From: DYRB01 sp963845265 | GTDB lineage: Bacteria > Pseudomonadota > Gammaproteobacteria > Chromatiales > Chromatiaceae | DNA: 64,000 nucleotides | Direction of reading: 5' to 3' | Assembly (NCBI GenBank): GCA_963845265.1 | Contig: CAWJRN010000003.1 | Location: forward strand, 310,001-374,000 | Part shown: in pieces, positions 1 through 8,792 of the stretch | Numbering within the stretch: the stretch's first letter is position 1 | Layout of the letters: each line of letters opens with the position of its first letter | Notes under the pieces: model-generated | The model's input: only the letters and a program-made list of their open reading frames with translations | Database searches by the model: none | Told to the model about the DNA's origin: nothing | Made by a program: the position numbers and the translations under genes

Positions 1-117
1 TTGTCGCGGGGCACCCAATCTGGCCGCCCCCAATTGTCTGGTGTGGGGAATCGTGCCAAACGGCAGGCTCGTATTCAGGCCTGCACGTACTACCGGAAAC
101 AGTTCGAGGAGAGAAAG

Positions 118-576
118 ATGAAACACATCGCATTCGGAATGCTCGCCGCCATCCTGGTCGGCTCAGTCTCAGCCGGCGAGATGGGGACACCGGAAGAAGC
201 CAAGGCAATGAGCCTGAAGGCTCGAACGGCTGTCAATGAAATGGGCCGCGAAAGGGCATTTGCCGCTTTTGCTGACCCCGGCGGCGAGTTTCGAGACAGG
301 GACCTGTACGTCTTCTGCATCGACATGGAAGGTGTGCTGGTGTCGCAACCCATCAAGCCGGAACTGGTTGGTAAGAACATGTTCAACTTCAATAAGTACG
401 GCGACCTACTCTTCCAAGATATGATCGCCGTAGCCAAAGAGTCTGGCGCCGGTTGGGTAGACTACCGGTGGCCTTATCCCGGCACCGACGAGATCAGGCA
501 GAAGACCAGCTACATTGCCACAAACGACGATGGCTTCTTCTGCGGTGTTGGGGCCTACAAGACATTGGGCATCTAG
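118..576 (+). CDS. Periplasmic single-Cache domain protein
   Basis: The 152-residue product starts at the ATG at 118, which follows a GAGGAGA ribosome-binding site; the reading frame runs further upstream but has no better start. It opens with a signal peptide (AFGMLAAILVGSVSAG), so the mature protein should be periplasmic. The rest is one domain with FCIDMEGVLVSQP, GKNMFNF and WVDYRWPYP, which match the single-Cache type 2 ligand-binding fold normally found on the outside of chemoreceptors and sensor kinases. No transmembrane or output domain follows, so this is a stand-alone secreted Cache protein, possibly a binding partner of a sensor encoded elsewhere. Ligand unknown. Family assignment rests on motif resemblance. 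Confidence 0.8.
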   Translation: MKHIAFGMLAAILVGSVSAGEMGTPEEAKAMSLKARTAVNEMGRERAFAAFADPGGEFRDRDLYVFCIDMEGVLVSQPIKPELVGKNMFNFNKYGDLLFQDMIAVAKESGAGWVDYRWPYPGTDEIRQKTSYIATNDDGFFCGVGAYKTLGI

Positions 577-830
577 CCCCTGCGGGCAGGCTGACGTAAA
601 GCGAAAGCTGCGGTGAGGAGATGCGAAAGGTCACCGACAGCGCCCTTGCGTCGAGACTGGGCAAGTATCCGCCGGAGCCGGCTTTTGTAGCCTGTCAAGC
701 GAGCCCGGCGGACTCGCCGGACTAGCCGCCTCCCTGTAGCACCGTCGCGGCGAGGTGCAGTTCCCACACCGATTGCATCTCGTTGCTTCAATGCGTTAGC
801 CATCCCGAATAGCTAATCCAGACAGAGCGA
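577..830. other. Intergenic stretch with a dispersed repeat copy
   Basis: No convincing gene is seen here. Positions 653-692 match, with two differences, the reverse complement of 34021-34060, so this is one copy of a dispersed repeat (core GAGACTGGGCAAGTATCCG followed by CGGAGCCGGCTT). A 76-codon minus-strand frame crosses it but is Arg-rich and looks non-coding. Confidence 0.5.
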
Positions 831-862
831 AAAAAAGGGCGCTGCCGTGAGGCAGCGCCCTT
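831..862 (-). terminator. Intrinsic terminator of the cytochrome gene
   Basis: Perfect 10-bp stem GGGCGCTGCC / GGCAGCGCCC (837-846 and 851-860) with a GTGA loop. On the minus strand it is followed by a run of T (AAAAAA at 831-836 on the plus strand). It lies 27 bases after the stop of the pentaheme cytochrome gene, as expected for a Rho-independent terminator. Confidence 0.85.
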
Positions 863-886
863 CGCGTTTACGCCGATCCCGTCGTC

Positions 887-2197
887 TTAGGGCGCGATCA
901 CCTGCTCGACGGCGGCCATCAACACCGGGGTGCGCAGCTCCTCGGGCAGTTGGCTGAACTTCTTCGCCAGGCCGGGCCAGAGCAGTGCGTAGTACAACTC
1001 GCCACGCACCAGAACCACCCCGTCGGCCGGGATCTCGTAGGTCAGGGTGCGATCCTCGTGGGGCTTCAGGCGGGAGTCCTTGCCAGGCTTGGTGGCCGTG
1101 GGCGGCGGGGCAGGCTTACCCTCGTCGTCGGTCAGGGTGAAGACGAAGAAGGCCTGCGGGTCCGACTCGGCGGGGTGACCCTTGGCGTTCTCCCAGACTG
1201 CCTCGCCCTTGTCGTTGTAAGCGGTCAGCTTGACGAACATGTTGCGGAAGGGCGCGCCCGTGGGCAGCGAATGGGGCTGCTGGTTCTTGATGCGTACCTT
1301 GGTCACCACCTTGCCGTCGGCCTTGTCGGTGGTGACGTCGAACAGGGCGGCGCGGGACAGCACGGCCTGGTTGTGGCCGCCACCCATGGAGTGGTCGGCA
1401 AGGCCGTTGGCCATGGGCATGTGGCAGGACAGGCAGTTCACGTTGGTGCCACTGTCGATGTACTCGTTACCGGTCTGACAGAGTGGCACGCCGTGGGGAT
1501 TGTCGCGCTGATCATGGCAGCCCATGCAGGCATCGGAGGACTTCATGAGGGACGGATTGCTGTCCATGGTCAGGGCAGGGATCTGCTGACCCTCGAATTC
1601 CACGGCCTCGCCCAGGTGCGGGTTGGGCTTCTGGGAGGCGTCAGCGCCGCCGGCACCGGCCCCACCGAAGGGGTCTGACCCAGCCTGCAGCTTGGCCAGG
1701 CCCTGCGGGAAGCCCGCCGGGCCTTGTAGGTTTGTGGCGACCTCATAGGCCTTGAGCCCAAGTTGCATCTTGCCGTCTGGGGTCTTGATGCCCTTGTAGG
1801 TCTTCAGTGTGTGGCAGGCGACGCAGTTGACACCCTCGGAATACGCCGGCATGGCGTCGAGCTTGGTGGTCTTGTCCATGGCCGCGTTTGGGGCATGGCA
1901 ATTCAGGCAAACAGGGTATTTGCCGGAGGCCTTGTGCAGCACCCCCTCCTCGGTAGGTGATCCGACCACTTTCTGGTAGAAGGCCCCATGGATCGGGTCC
2001 GTCAGGGCTGTGCTCTGGGAATGCATGGACCCTTGCCACTGCTTGTAGATCTCCTGGTGGCAGGCTTTGCACGTCTCGGCAGAGATGTGGTGGATGTTCG
2101 TTGCTTCCTCAGCACTTGCACCGACGGCGGTCGCAAGGCCCGACAGTCCGAGGGCGGCGGACAGTAGGAACCTGGATAGGGATTGAATTGGCATCAC
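887..2197 (-). CDS. Periplasmic pentaheme cytochrome c
   Basis: A 436-residue protein with a signal peptide (FLLSAALGLSGLATAVGASA) followed by five CXXCH heme-attachment motifs: CKACH, CLNCH, CVACH, CMGCH and CLSCH. All lie in the first two thirds; the C-terminal third has no heme site and looks like a beta-rich domain. The pattern fits the cytochrome c-554/multiheme group that carries electrons in the periplasm. Partner and redox role cannot be read from the sequence. The start is a GTG with GGAGG nine bases upstream; an ATG follows directly and could also be used. It is a single-gene unit with its own terminator, lying downstream of the pot operon on the same strand. Confidence 0.85.
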   Translation of the reverse strand: MMPIQSLSRFLLSAALGLSGLATAVGASAEEATNIHHISAETCKACHQEIYKQWQGSMHSQSTALTDPIHGAFYQKVVGSPTEEGVLHKASGKYPVCLNCHAPNAAMDKTTKLDAMPAYSEGVNCVACHTLKTYKGIKTPDGKMQLGLKAYEVATNLQGPAGFPQGLAKLQAGSDPFGGAGAGGADASQKPNPHLGEAVEFEGQQIPALTMDSNPSLMKSSDACMGCHDQRDNPHGVPLCQTGNEYIDSGTNVNCLSCHMPMANGLADHSMGGGHNQAVLSRAALFDVTTDKADGKVVTKVRIKNQQPHSLPTGAPFRNMFVKLTAYNDKGEAVWENAKGHPAESDPQAFFVFTLTDDEGKPAPPPTATKPGKDSRLKPHEDRTLTYEIPADGVVLVRGELYYALLWPGLAKKFSQLPEELRTPVLMAAVEQVIAP

Positions 2198-2310
2198 GCT
2201 CTCGATCCTCCATTAAGATCATGTTGATTGCCCGCCTATTATCAGGGGCTCCCCTTTCTAACAGAAGTGCCTTGGGTCAACAACTGTGGGGGTTTTTCAA
2301 TCACATAAAA

Positions 2311-2332
2311 ACAGTATTTAATAAAATACTGT
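2311..2332 (-). promoter_or_regulatory. AT-rich palindrome between potI and the cytochrome gene
   Basis: ACAGTATTT-AATA-AAATACTGT has nine-base perfect arms. On the minus strand it is followed by TTTTTAT. It could be a weak terminator for the potFGHI transcript, which ends 60 bases upstream, or an operator 114 bases before the cytochrome start. Sequence alone does not decide. Confidence 0.45.
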
Positions 2333-2391
2333 CGTGTGAGCGATATCCGTGTCTTGAGCCCTATTGAAGGATCCAGGCAGCATGCACGGGA

Positions 2392-3201
2392 TCAATCGCC
2401 TCCGGTCTGGGGACGTCCTCGCATGGCCAGTCCGGCGATGATGACCGCGACACTGACGAACACCACGATCAGGGTGGCCAGGGCATTGATCTGAGGCGAG
2501 ACGCCCATGCGCACGCTGGAGTAGACGACCATCGGTAGGGTGGTCGAGCCGGGCCCGGCGACGAAACTCGCCACCACCAGGTCGTCCAGGGACAGGGTAA
2601 AGGCCAGCAGCCAGCCCGACAGCAGGGCAGGGGCCAGCAGGGGTAGGGTGATGAGCAGATAGACCTTCAAGGGGCGGGCCCCCAGGTCCATGGCGGCCTC
2701 CTCCAGGGAGCCGTCCAATTGACCCAGGCGGGATTTCACGACCACTGCCACATAGGCCATGCTGAAGGTAATGTGGGCGATGGTGATGGTGGTGAAGCCG
2801 CGCCCGTCCGGCCAACCGACCCACTGCTCCATGGCGACGAACAGCAGCAACATGGACAGGCCGATGATGACCTCCGGCATGACCAGGGGCGCGGTCAGGA
2901 GCAGTTCGAAGCCGGTCCGGCCACGGAAACGCCCGCGGCGCACCAGAGCGTTGGCCGCCAAGGCCCCCAGGACCACCGCGAAGCTGGCGTTGGTCGCGGC
3001 GATGCGCACGCTCAGCCAGGCGGCGTCCAACAGTTGGCTGTTTTCCAGTAGGGCGCCGTACCACTTGGTGGAAAACCCGGACCAGACCGTGACCAGTCGC
3101 GACTCGTTGAAGGAATAGACGATCAGCAACAACACAGGCACGTACAGAAAGGCATAGCCGAAGCCGAGGACGGTGAGCAGAGGCCAGCGACGCTGGTGCA
3201 T
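2392..3201 (-). CDS. potI: Polyamine ABC transporter permease PotI
   Basis: A 269-residue inner-membrane permease with about six membrane segments. The conserved EAA loop that docks onto the ATPase is visible at SLEEAAMDLGARPLKVYL, around residues 165-182. With PotH it should form the channel of a putrescine/spermidine importer. It starts four bases after the potH stop, so the two are probably translationally coupled, and it is the last gene of potF-potG-potH-potI. Length and order match the E. coli potFGHI operon. The PotI rather than PotC name rests on gene order and the presence of a PotF-like binding protein, so substrate specificity remains an inference. Confidence 0.9.
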   Translation of the reverse strand: MHQRRWPLLTVLGFGYAFLYVPVLLLIVYSFNESRLVTVWSGFSTKWYGALLENSQLLDAAWLSVRIAATNASFAVVLGALAANALVRRGRFRGRTGFELLLTAPLVMPEVIIGLSMLLLFVAMEQWVGWPDGRGFTTITIAHITFSMAYVAVVVKSRLGQLDGSLEEAAMDLGARPLKVYLLITLPLLAPALLSGWLLAFTLSLDDLVVASFVAGPGSTTLPMVVYSSVRMGVSPQINALATLIVVFVSVAVIIAGLAMRGRPQTGGD

Positions 3202-3205
3202 GGTG

Positions 3206-4159
3206 TCAGTCTCCCTCGATGCGCTGTTGCCAGCGCTGCATGGCCACGAAGGGCACCACCAGGACGGTGAGCAACAGGATGGCCAGGGCCGAGGCGAGCG
3301 GCCAGTCCTTGTTGTTGAAGAACTCCGTCCAGAGCATGCGCCCCACCATGAGGTTGTCCGGGCCGCCCAACAGGTCTGGGATGACGAACTCCCCCACCAC
3401 CGGGATGAACACCAGCATGCTGCCGGCCAGGATACCCGGTAGGGACAGGGGCAGGGTGATGCGCACGAAGGCCCGCCCGGCCCGGCAGCCCAGGTCTGCG
3501 GCTGCCTCCAATAGGGTCAGATCCATGCGCGACAGGTTGGCGTAGAGGGGCAGGATCATGAAGGGCAGATAGGAATAGACCACGCCGATGTAGACCGCCG
3601 TCTGGGTATGCAGGATGGCAAGGGGTGCGTCGATCACCCCCAGCCACAGCAAGAAATTGTTGAGCAGCCCCTCGGATTTGAGGATGCCGATCCAGGCATA
3701 GACCCGGATCAGAAAGGAGGTCCAGAAGGGCAGAATAATCAGCATCAGCAGCACCAGCCGGCGGTCCTCCCGGGCGGTGGCGATGGCGTAGGCCATGGGA
3801 TAGCCGATCAGCAGGCAGGCGAGGGTGCAGACCAGGGCCACCCACAGGGAATTGAGGAAGGCGGCGAGAAACAGATCGTCCTGCCAGACCAGGACATAGT
3901 TCTGCAGGTTCAAACGGATCTGCAGCACACCCTCTTCGACCCACTCCAGCAGCGCCGTGTAGGGCGGTTGGGCCAGGGCCGGCTCCGCCATGCTGATCTG
4001 TAAGACGATGAGGAAGGGCAACAGGAAGAACAGCCCCAGCCACAAGGCCGGGATGACGATGTCCGGGTAGGGCAGGTGACCGCGCAGGCGCTGCGACCAG
4101 GAGGGTGCCTGGGGTGCGGCGCCGTTGGCGCTCGATCGGGGTTCAGGCGGCGGGCTCAT
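3206..4159 (-). CDS. potH: Polyamine ABC transporter permease PotH
   Basis: A 317-residue membrane permease with a cytoplasmic N-terminal tail of about 30 residues and six predicted membrane segments. The EAA loop is LLEAAADLGCRAGRAF followed by RITLPLSLPG. It pairs with PotI to form the transmembrane channel of a polyamine importer. It begins nine bases after the potG stop and is followed almost at once by potI, in the order expected for potFGHI. Nothing looks damaged. Confidence 0.9.
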   Translation of the reverse strand: MSPPPEPRSSANGAAPQAPSWSQRLRGHLPYPDIVIPALWLGLFFLLPFLIVLQISMAEPALAQPPYTALLEWVEEGVLQIRLNLQNYVLVWQDDLFLAAFLNSLWVALVCTLACLLIGYPMAYAIATAREDRRLVLLMLIILPFWTSFLIRVYAWIGILKSEGLLNNFLLWLGVIDAPLAILHTQTAVYIGVVYSYLPFMILPLYANLSRMDLTLLEAAADLGCRAGRAFVRITLPLSLPGILAGSMLVFIPVVGEFVIPDLLGGPDNLMVGRMLWTEFFNNKDWPLASALAILLLTVLVVPFVAMQRWQQRIEGD

Positions 4160-4168
4160 GGGCTTCCC

Positions 4169-5305
4169 CTACTCAGTCAGTATCACGCCGCTGGTAGGTG
4201 CCCACTCCATGGCCACCTCCTGCCCCCAGGTCAGGGCCTGCTCGGCCCTGGGCGTGATGTTGGCCTGGCTCATCTCCACCCGCTGCCCGTCGCCGATGTC
4301 GACGTGATAGATGGACAGGTCACCCAGGTAGGCGATGTCCTCCACCACCCCTCGTACCTGGTTGACCCCATCCCCGCGGTAGGCAGCGGCCAGGCGCATC
4401 TTCTCGGGACGGATGGCCACATGCACAGGGGTACCGAGGGCGTAGGGCTGCGGGCAGCGCATGCGCAGGGTACCGGCGACCGGGCTCTGGATGATCGCCT
4501 CGTCCCCGACTTGCTCCATGACCTTGCCCTCGAAGAGGTTGACCATGCCGATGAACTCCGCCACCAGGCGTGAGTTGGGGAACTCATAGATGCCTGTGGG
4601 GGTGTCCACCTGGATGATCTGGCCGGCGTCCATCACCGCGATGCGGGTGGACATGGTCATGGCCTCTTCCTGATCGTGGGTCACGGTCACGAAGGTGATG
4701 CCGACGCGCTCCTGGAGGTTGACAAGTTCGAACTGGGTCGCCTCGCGAAGGCGTTTGTCCAGGGCCCCCAGGGGCTCGTCCAGGAGCAACAGCTTGGGGT
4801 GCTTGGCCAGGCTCCGGGCCAGGGCGACCCGCTGACGCTGGCCGCCAGAGAGCTGATCGGGCCGGCGCTTGCGCAGCTCCCCGATCTTGAGCAGATCGAG
4901 CATCTCGCCGACCCGCTCGGCCCGCTCGGCCTTGGGCATCTTTTCCTGCTTGAGTCCGAACTCGACGTTCTGTTCCACCGACATGTGGGGGAACAGGGCA
5001 TAGGACTGGAACATCATGTTCACCGGCCGGGCGTAGGGCGGCACATCCGTCACATCCACCCCGTCGATATAGATCCGACCCTGGGTGGGCCGTTCCAGTC
5101 CGGCGAGCATGCGTAGCAGCGTGGACTTGCCGCAGCCGGAGCCCCCCAGGAGGGAGAAGAACTCCCCCTGGAAGATGTCCAGGCTCACGTTGTCCACCGC
5201 GTAGACATCCCCGAACTGTTTGGTGACACCCGAGATGCGCAGATAGGGCTGCGCCTCGGGGTCCTGCCAGGGCTCCAGGCGGCGGCAATCTGGTGGGCCG
5301 GCCAT
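4169..5305 (-). CDS. potG: Polyamine ABC transporter ATPase PotG
   Basis: A 378-residue ABC ATPase that powers polyamine import from the cytoplasmic face. Visible motifs are Walker A GGSGCGKST, the signature LSGGQRQRVALARSL, Walker B LLLLDEPLGALD and the switch histidine in TVTHDQEEAM. The last 110 residues form a TOBE-type regulatory domain, as in the spermidine/putrescine group (PotA/PotG). It lies 65 bases downstream of potF and 9 bases upstream of potH, so a single transcript is likely. Confidence 0.92.
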   Translation of the reverse strand: MAGPPDCRRLEPWQDPEAQPYLRISGVTKQFGDVYAVDNVSLDIFQGEFFSLLGGSGCGKSTLLRMLAGLERPTQGRIYIDGVDVTDVPPYARPVNMMFQSYALFPHMSVEQNVEFGLKQEKMPKAERAERVGEMLDLLKIGELRKRRPDQLSGGQRQRVALARSLAKHPKLLLLDEPLGALDKRLREATQFELVNLQERVGITFVTVTHDQEEAMTMSTRIAVMDAGQIIQVDTPTGIYEFPNSRLVAEFIGMVNLFEGKVMEQVGDEAIIQSPVAGTLRMRCPQPYALGTPVHVAIRPEKMRLAAAYRGDGVNQVRGVVEDIAYLGDLSIYHVDIGDGQRVEMSQANITPRAEQALTWGQEVAMEWAPTSGVILTE

Positions 5306-5370
5306 AGGGCGTTACTCCGTAGGGAGGCGGGCGTAAGCCGGGGTCAGGCCCCGGCCTGGCGTGTGACGGA

Positions 5371-6483
5371 TCAGCGGTCGGCCTTGAGCCGGGTCCACAT
5401 CCGGTTGATGGCGCGTGTGGCCTTGTCGCTGCGCGCTTCGAGCACGAATAGGCGCTCTTTGACCTCTGCGGATGGATAGACACCTGGGTCGTTACGCACC
5501 GACTCGTCGACCAATTCCGTGGCCTTGAGGTTGGGGTTGGCGTAGTTCACAGCGTTGGAGGCGTCGGCGATCACCTTGGGGTCGAGCAGATATTCGATGA
5601 AGGCGTGGGCCTGATCCGGATTCGGGGCGTCGCTGGGGATGGACAGCACGTCGACCCACAAGACGGCGCCCTCCTTGGGGATGACGTAGCCGACATGGAC
5701 CCCCTTGTCCGCCTCGTCGGCCCGGTCACGGGCCTGGAAGACATCACCGGAATAGCCGTGGGCGACGCAGGTGTCCCCGTTGGCCAGGTCGTTGATGTAC
5801 TGCGACGAGTGGAAATAGCGGATGTAGGGATGGATCTGTTTGATCAGTGCCGCGGCCGCGTCCAGATCCTTCTGGTCGGTGCTGCTGGGGCCCTTGCCCA
5901 GGTAAGCCAGGGCTGCGGCGAAGACCTCCGTGGAATCGTCCATCAGGCTGATGCCGCAGTCCTTGAGCTTCTCGGCCTTCGCCGGGTCGAAGATCAGCCC
6001 CCAGGTATCTAGGGGCGCATCCTCGCCCAGGGCGGCCTTCACCTTGTCCAGGTTCACGCCGATGCCGGTGGTACCCCACATGTAGGGCACCAGATGGGCG
6101 TTACCCTTATCGATGCCCTCCAGGGACTTCATGATCTGCGGGTCGATATTGCCCAGAGACGGCAGCTTGGACTTGTCCAAGGGCTGGACGATACCCGCCT
6201 TGATCTGTCGGGCGCCAAAGGGGCGGGCGGTGGGTACCACGACGTCGTAGCCGCTGTTGCCCGCCAGCAGCTTGGCCTCGAGGATCTCGTTGGAGTCATA
6301 GACATCCACGAGCGGCTTGATGCCCGTCCGCTCCTGGAAGTTGGGTACCGTGTCCTCGGCGAAATAATCGCTCCAGATGAAGATGTGGACCTCTGGCTCT
6401 GCAGCGGCCACATTGGAGTAGAGCGCAGGGAGGGCGGCAATGCAGAGTGCGGGCAGGCGAAGTCGGGCGAAGAAACGGCGCAT
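5371..6483 (-). CDS. potF: Periplasmic polyamine-binding protein PotF
   Basis: A 370-residue substrate-binding protein with a signal peptide ending near ALYSNVAAAEP. The mature part starts EVHIFIWSDYFAEDTVPNF, the typical beginning of PotD/PotF-type polyamine-binding proteins, and contains AYLGKGPSSTDQKDLDAA and VAHGYSGDVFQARDRA, which are also family-like. It would capture putrescine or a related polyamine and deliver it to PotGHI. It is the first gene of the operon; the 190 bases upstream should hold the promoter, but I see no clear -10/-35 pair there. Confidence 0.9.
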   Translation of the reverse strand: MRRFFARLRLPALCIAALPALYSNVAAAEPEVHIFIWSDYFAEDTVPNFQERTGIKPLVDVYDSNEILEAKLLAGNSGYDVVVPTARPFGARQIKAGIVQPLDKSKLPSLGNIDPQIMKSLEGIDKGNAHLVPYMWGTTGIGVNLDKVKAALGEDAPLDTWGLIFDPAKAEKLKDCGISLMDDSTEVFAAALAYLGKGPSSTDQKDLDAAAALIKQIHPYIRYFHSSQYINDLANGDTCVAHGYSGDVFQARDRADEADKGVHVGYVIPKEGAVLWVDVLSIPSDAPNPDQAHAFIEYLLDPKVIADASNAVNYANPNLKATELVDESVRNDPGVYPSAEVKERLFVLEARSDKATRAINRMWTRLKADR

Positions 6484-6676
6484 GACGGGGCCTCAGGGGG
6501 TTGGGGTTGATGCGGACCGCATTGGGCAGGCCCGGCCGGCTGGCCCGGGACAAACCCAAGAGGTGCGGAAATGCTACTGGAAAAGTCCTGTTGCGCCCAC
6601 AGACAACATTAATGTGTGTCTGGATTTAGCCAATGAGCATGAGTGCCGTACGCCGCGGGACAGCCCCGGTCTGGGC

Positions 6677-7873
6677 CTAAAGATCCCCCAGCACCCGAAA
6701 GGTGAACGTCTTGAGATAGGCGGTCTCCGGGATCGCCGGGTTGACCGGGTGGTCCGGTCCCTGCTGGCCGACCTCCAGGAGTTGCAGGGTGCGCCCGGCC
6801 CGTCGCGCTGCGCCCTGGATGGTGCGCAGGAAGGTGTCCCGGGCCATGTGGTAGGAGCAGGACGAGGTCACCAGGAGACCGCCGGGTTCGAGCAGTTCCA
6901 GGCCTAGGCGATTGAGGCGGGCATAGGCCTGGGTACCTTCCTTTTCGTCTTTGCGTCGCTTCATGAAGGCGGGTGGATCTAGGACGACCAGGTCGAAGGT
7001 CTTCTGCTGTTCGCGCAGCTCCCTCAGTGCGTCGAAGGCGTCGCCGTGCAGGGCGCTCATGCGCTCGAAAACCTTGTTGCGCTCGGCATTCTCCGCGACC
7101 CGTTCCAGCGCGGCCTCCGAACTGTCCACGCAGATCACCTGCTCGGCGCCACGCAGGGCCGCCTGCACCCCCCAGGCGCCGATGTAGGAGCAAACGTCCA
7201 GCACACGGCGTGCCGGCCCAAAGCGGGGCAGCCGGGCGCGGTTCTCGGCCTGGTCGTAGAACCAGCCGGTCTTCTGTCCGGTCAGCGGCGAGACCAGGAA
7301 ACTGGCCCCGTGCTCGGTCAGCTCCAGGGTCTCCGGGGCCTCGCCCAAGACGATCTCGACTTCCCGGGGCAGCCCCTCCAGTGCACGGGCGCTGGTATCG
7401 TTGCGCAGCACGATGACCTTTGGGCGCAGGACTTGCTCCAGGGCGGCGATGATGTCCCCCTTGGCACGCTCCATGCCGGCGGTACCGATCTGTACCGACA
7501 ATAGGTCGCCGTAGCGATCCACCACCAGGCCGGGTATGCCGTCGCTCTCGCCAAAGATCAGGCGATAGAAGGGTGACGTATAGAGCCGTTCGCGCAGTTC
7601 CAGAGCGGTGTGGATGCGGCGTACCCACAGGCTCGGGCTCAGGGGATGGGCCTGGTCGCGGCTGACCAGGCGCGCGCAGATCAGAGAATGGGGATTGACG
7701 TAGCCGTGGCCCAGCCAGCGCCCGCTGTGGCCGACGATCTGCACCGCCTGGCCGGGCTCGAATGCCTTGAGGGGCGTCGCCTGGGTGTTGACCTCGTTGC
7801 TGTAGATCCAGCAATGGCCGGCGACCAGGCGGCGTTCCTGGTCCTTGTTGAGGCGCAGTTCTGGGGTATGCAT
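6677..7873 (-). CDS. rlmI: 23S rRNA cytosine-5 methyltransferase, RlmI type
   Basis: A 398-residue class I SAM-dependent methyltransferase. The N-terminal 75 residues form a PUA RNA-binding domain (HCWIYSNEVNTQ, FEPGQAVQIVG). The C-terminal half has the SAM-binding motif VLDVCSYIGAWGVQAA, the LDPPAFMKRRKDEKEG motif and TSSCSYHM carrying the likely catalytic cysteine. RlmI methylates C1962 of 23S rRNA in E. coli; length and domain order agree. It stands alone on the minus strand, divergent from mlaC. The family as a whole is clear; the exact target base is inferred from homology. Confidence 0.88.
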   Translation of the reverse strand: MHTPELRLNKDQERRLVAGHCWIYSNEVNTQATPLKAFEPGQAVQIVGHSGRWLGHGYVNPHSLICARLVSRDQAHPLSPSLWVRRIHTALELRERLYTSPFYRLIFGESDGIPGLVVDRYGDLLSVQIGTAGMERAKGDIIAALEQVLRPKVIVLRNDTSARALEGLPREVEIVLGEAPETLELTEHGASFLVSPLTGQKTGWFYDQAENRARLPRFGPARRVLDVCSYIGAWGVQAALRGAEQVICVDSSEAALERVAENAERNKVFERMSALHGDAFDALRELREQQKTFDLVVLDPPAFMKRRKDEKEGTQAYARLNRLGLELLEPGGLLVTSSCSYHMARDTFLRTIQGAARRAGRTLQLLEVGQQGPDHPVNPAIPETAYLKTFTFRVLGDL

Positions 7874-8132
7874 GGGGGCTCCGGTCAGGTCCGCACGGGC
7901 GGCGTGCCCGGGGTATGCTAGGTTAGCCCAGAAGCGTAACAGATCGAGCCGCTGGGGCGCAGGTGCGATGCCCTGCAGTTCTTTCGTCGTCCAGAGGTAT
8001 TACGATGCCGGAATACGGTCACGCCGGGTAAACTGGCCCTATGCGGCGCCACCGCTGGCGTCAGTTCGGCGGTGCCGTCCCCCGGGTGCGACCGGGCCGG
8101 TACTTTCCCAACGACTGATTCGGTCCAGAGCC

Positions 8133-8771
8133 ATGTCTAAACTGCGTCTTGTCCTCTTTACACTCGTAGCCGCCATTGCGGCCTCTGTCGTTTGGGCTGC
8201 GTCCGAGCCCGACGATGGGCCCCAGCAGGTCGTACAGCGGGTCTCGGATAGCCTAATGCAGGTCCTGCGTGAAGACCGGGGCAGGCTGGAGACGGACCCC
8301 ACCTTCGTCTACCGCCTGGTGGACGAGCTGTTCCTGCCCAACGTGGATTTCGACCGGGTCTCCGCCCAGGTGCTGGGTCCTTTCTGGCGTGACGCCAGTC
8401 CCGCGCAGCGCGAGGGTTTCCAGCGTGAGTACAAGGAGATGCTGATCCACACCTACGCCTCGGCCCTGAACAAGTTGAGTGAGTGGGAGATCCGCTATCC
8501 GCCGATGCGGGTCGAGGCCGGGCAAGTGGACCTCTCCGTGCCGACCCAGATCATGCGTCCTGGGGGGCAGCCGGTGGAGGTGAACTATCGCATGGCCTTC
8601 GATGGGACTCGCTGGCGTGCCTACGACGTGTCCGTGGAGGGAATCAGCCTGCTGCGCAGCCAGCGGTCGGCCTTCGTGCGCCTGGCCCGCAAAAAAGGCA
8701 TGGACGGGTTGATCCAGGACCTGGCGCAGCGCAACGCGACCAAGGCCGCGGGGCAGGGCGCTGGTAGCTGA
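8133..8771 (+). CDS. mlaC: MlaC-type phospholipid-binding protein
   Basis: A 212-residue protein from the ATG at 8133 (the open frame upstream is not coding-like). It has a signal peptide (LVLFTLVAAIAASVVWA) and then an MlaC/Ttg2D domain, recognisable by VVQRVSDSLMQVLRED, LPNVDFDRVSAQVLG and LNKLSEWEIRY. MlaC carries phospholipids through the periplasm between the outer-membrane MlaA complex and the inner-membrane MlaFEDB transporter. Here it is an orphan: no mlaE, mlaF, mlaD or mlaB neighbours are present, so the rest of the system must be elsewhere or this copy serves another transporter. Confidence 0.85.
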   Translation: MSKLRLVLFTLVAAIAASVVWAASEPDDGPQQVVQRVSDSLMQVLREDRGRLETDPTFVYRLVDELFLPNVDFDRVSAQVLGPFWRDASPAQREGFQREYKEMLIHTYASALNKLSEWEIRYPPMRVEAGQVDLSVPTQIMRPGGQPVEVNYRMAFDGTRWRAYDVSVEGISLLRSQRSAFVRLARKKGMDGLIQDLAQRNATKAAGQGAGS

Positions 8772-8792
8772 TGTCCCGGAGGGCCATTCGCC

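Noticed and set aside
573..803. 76-codon minus-strand frame after the Cache gene
   Set aside because: Arg-rich, overlaps a dispersed repeat, no ribosome-binding site.
2318..4043. Long minus-strand frames of 248 and 306 codons across potI and potH
   Set aside because: They lie in shifted frames of clear PotI/PotH genes and are rich in Arg, Pro and Gly with no domain; they are shadows caused by high GC content.
6609..7814. 401-codon minus-strand frame overlapping rlmI
   Set aside because: Same strand, other frame of a complete RlmI; composition (Arg/Pro/Gly) is non-coding.
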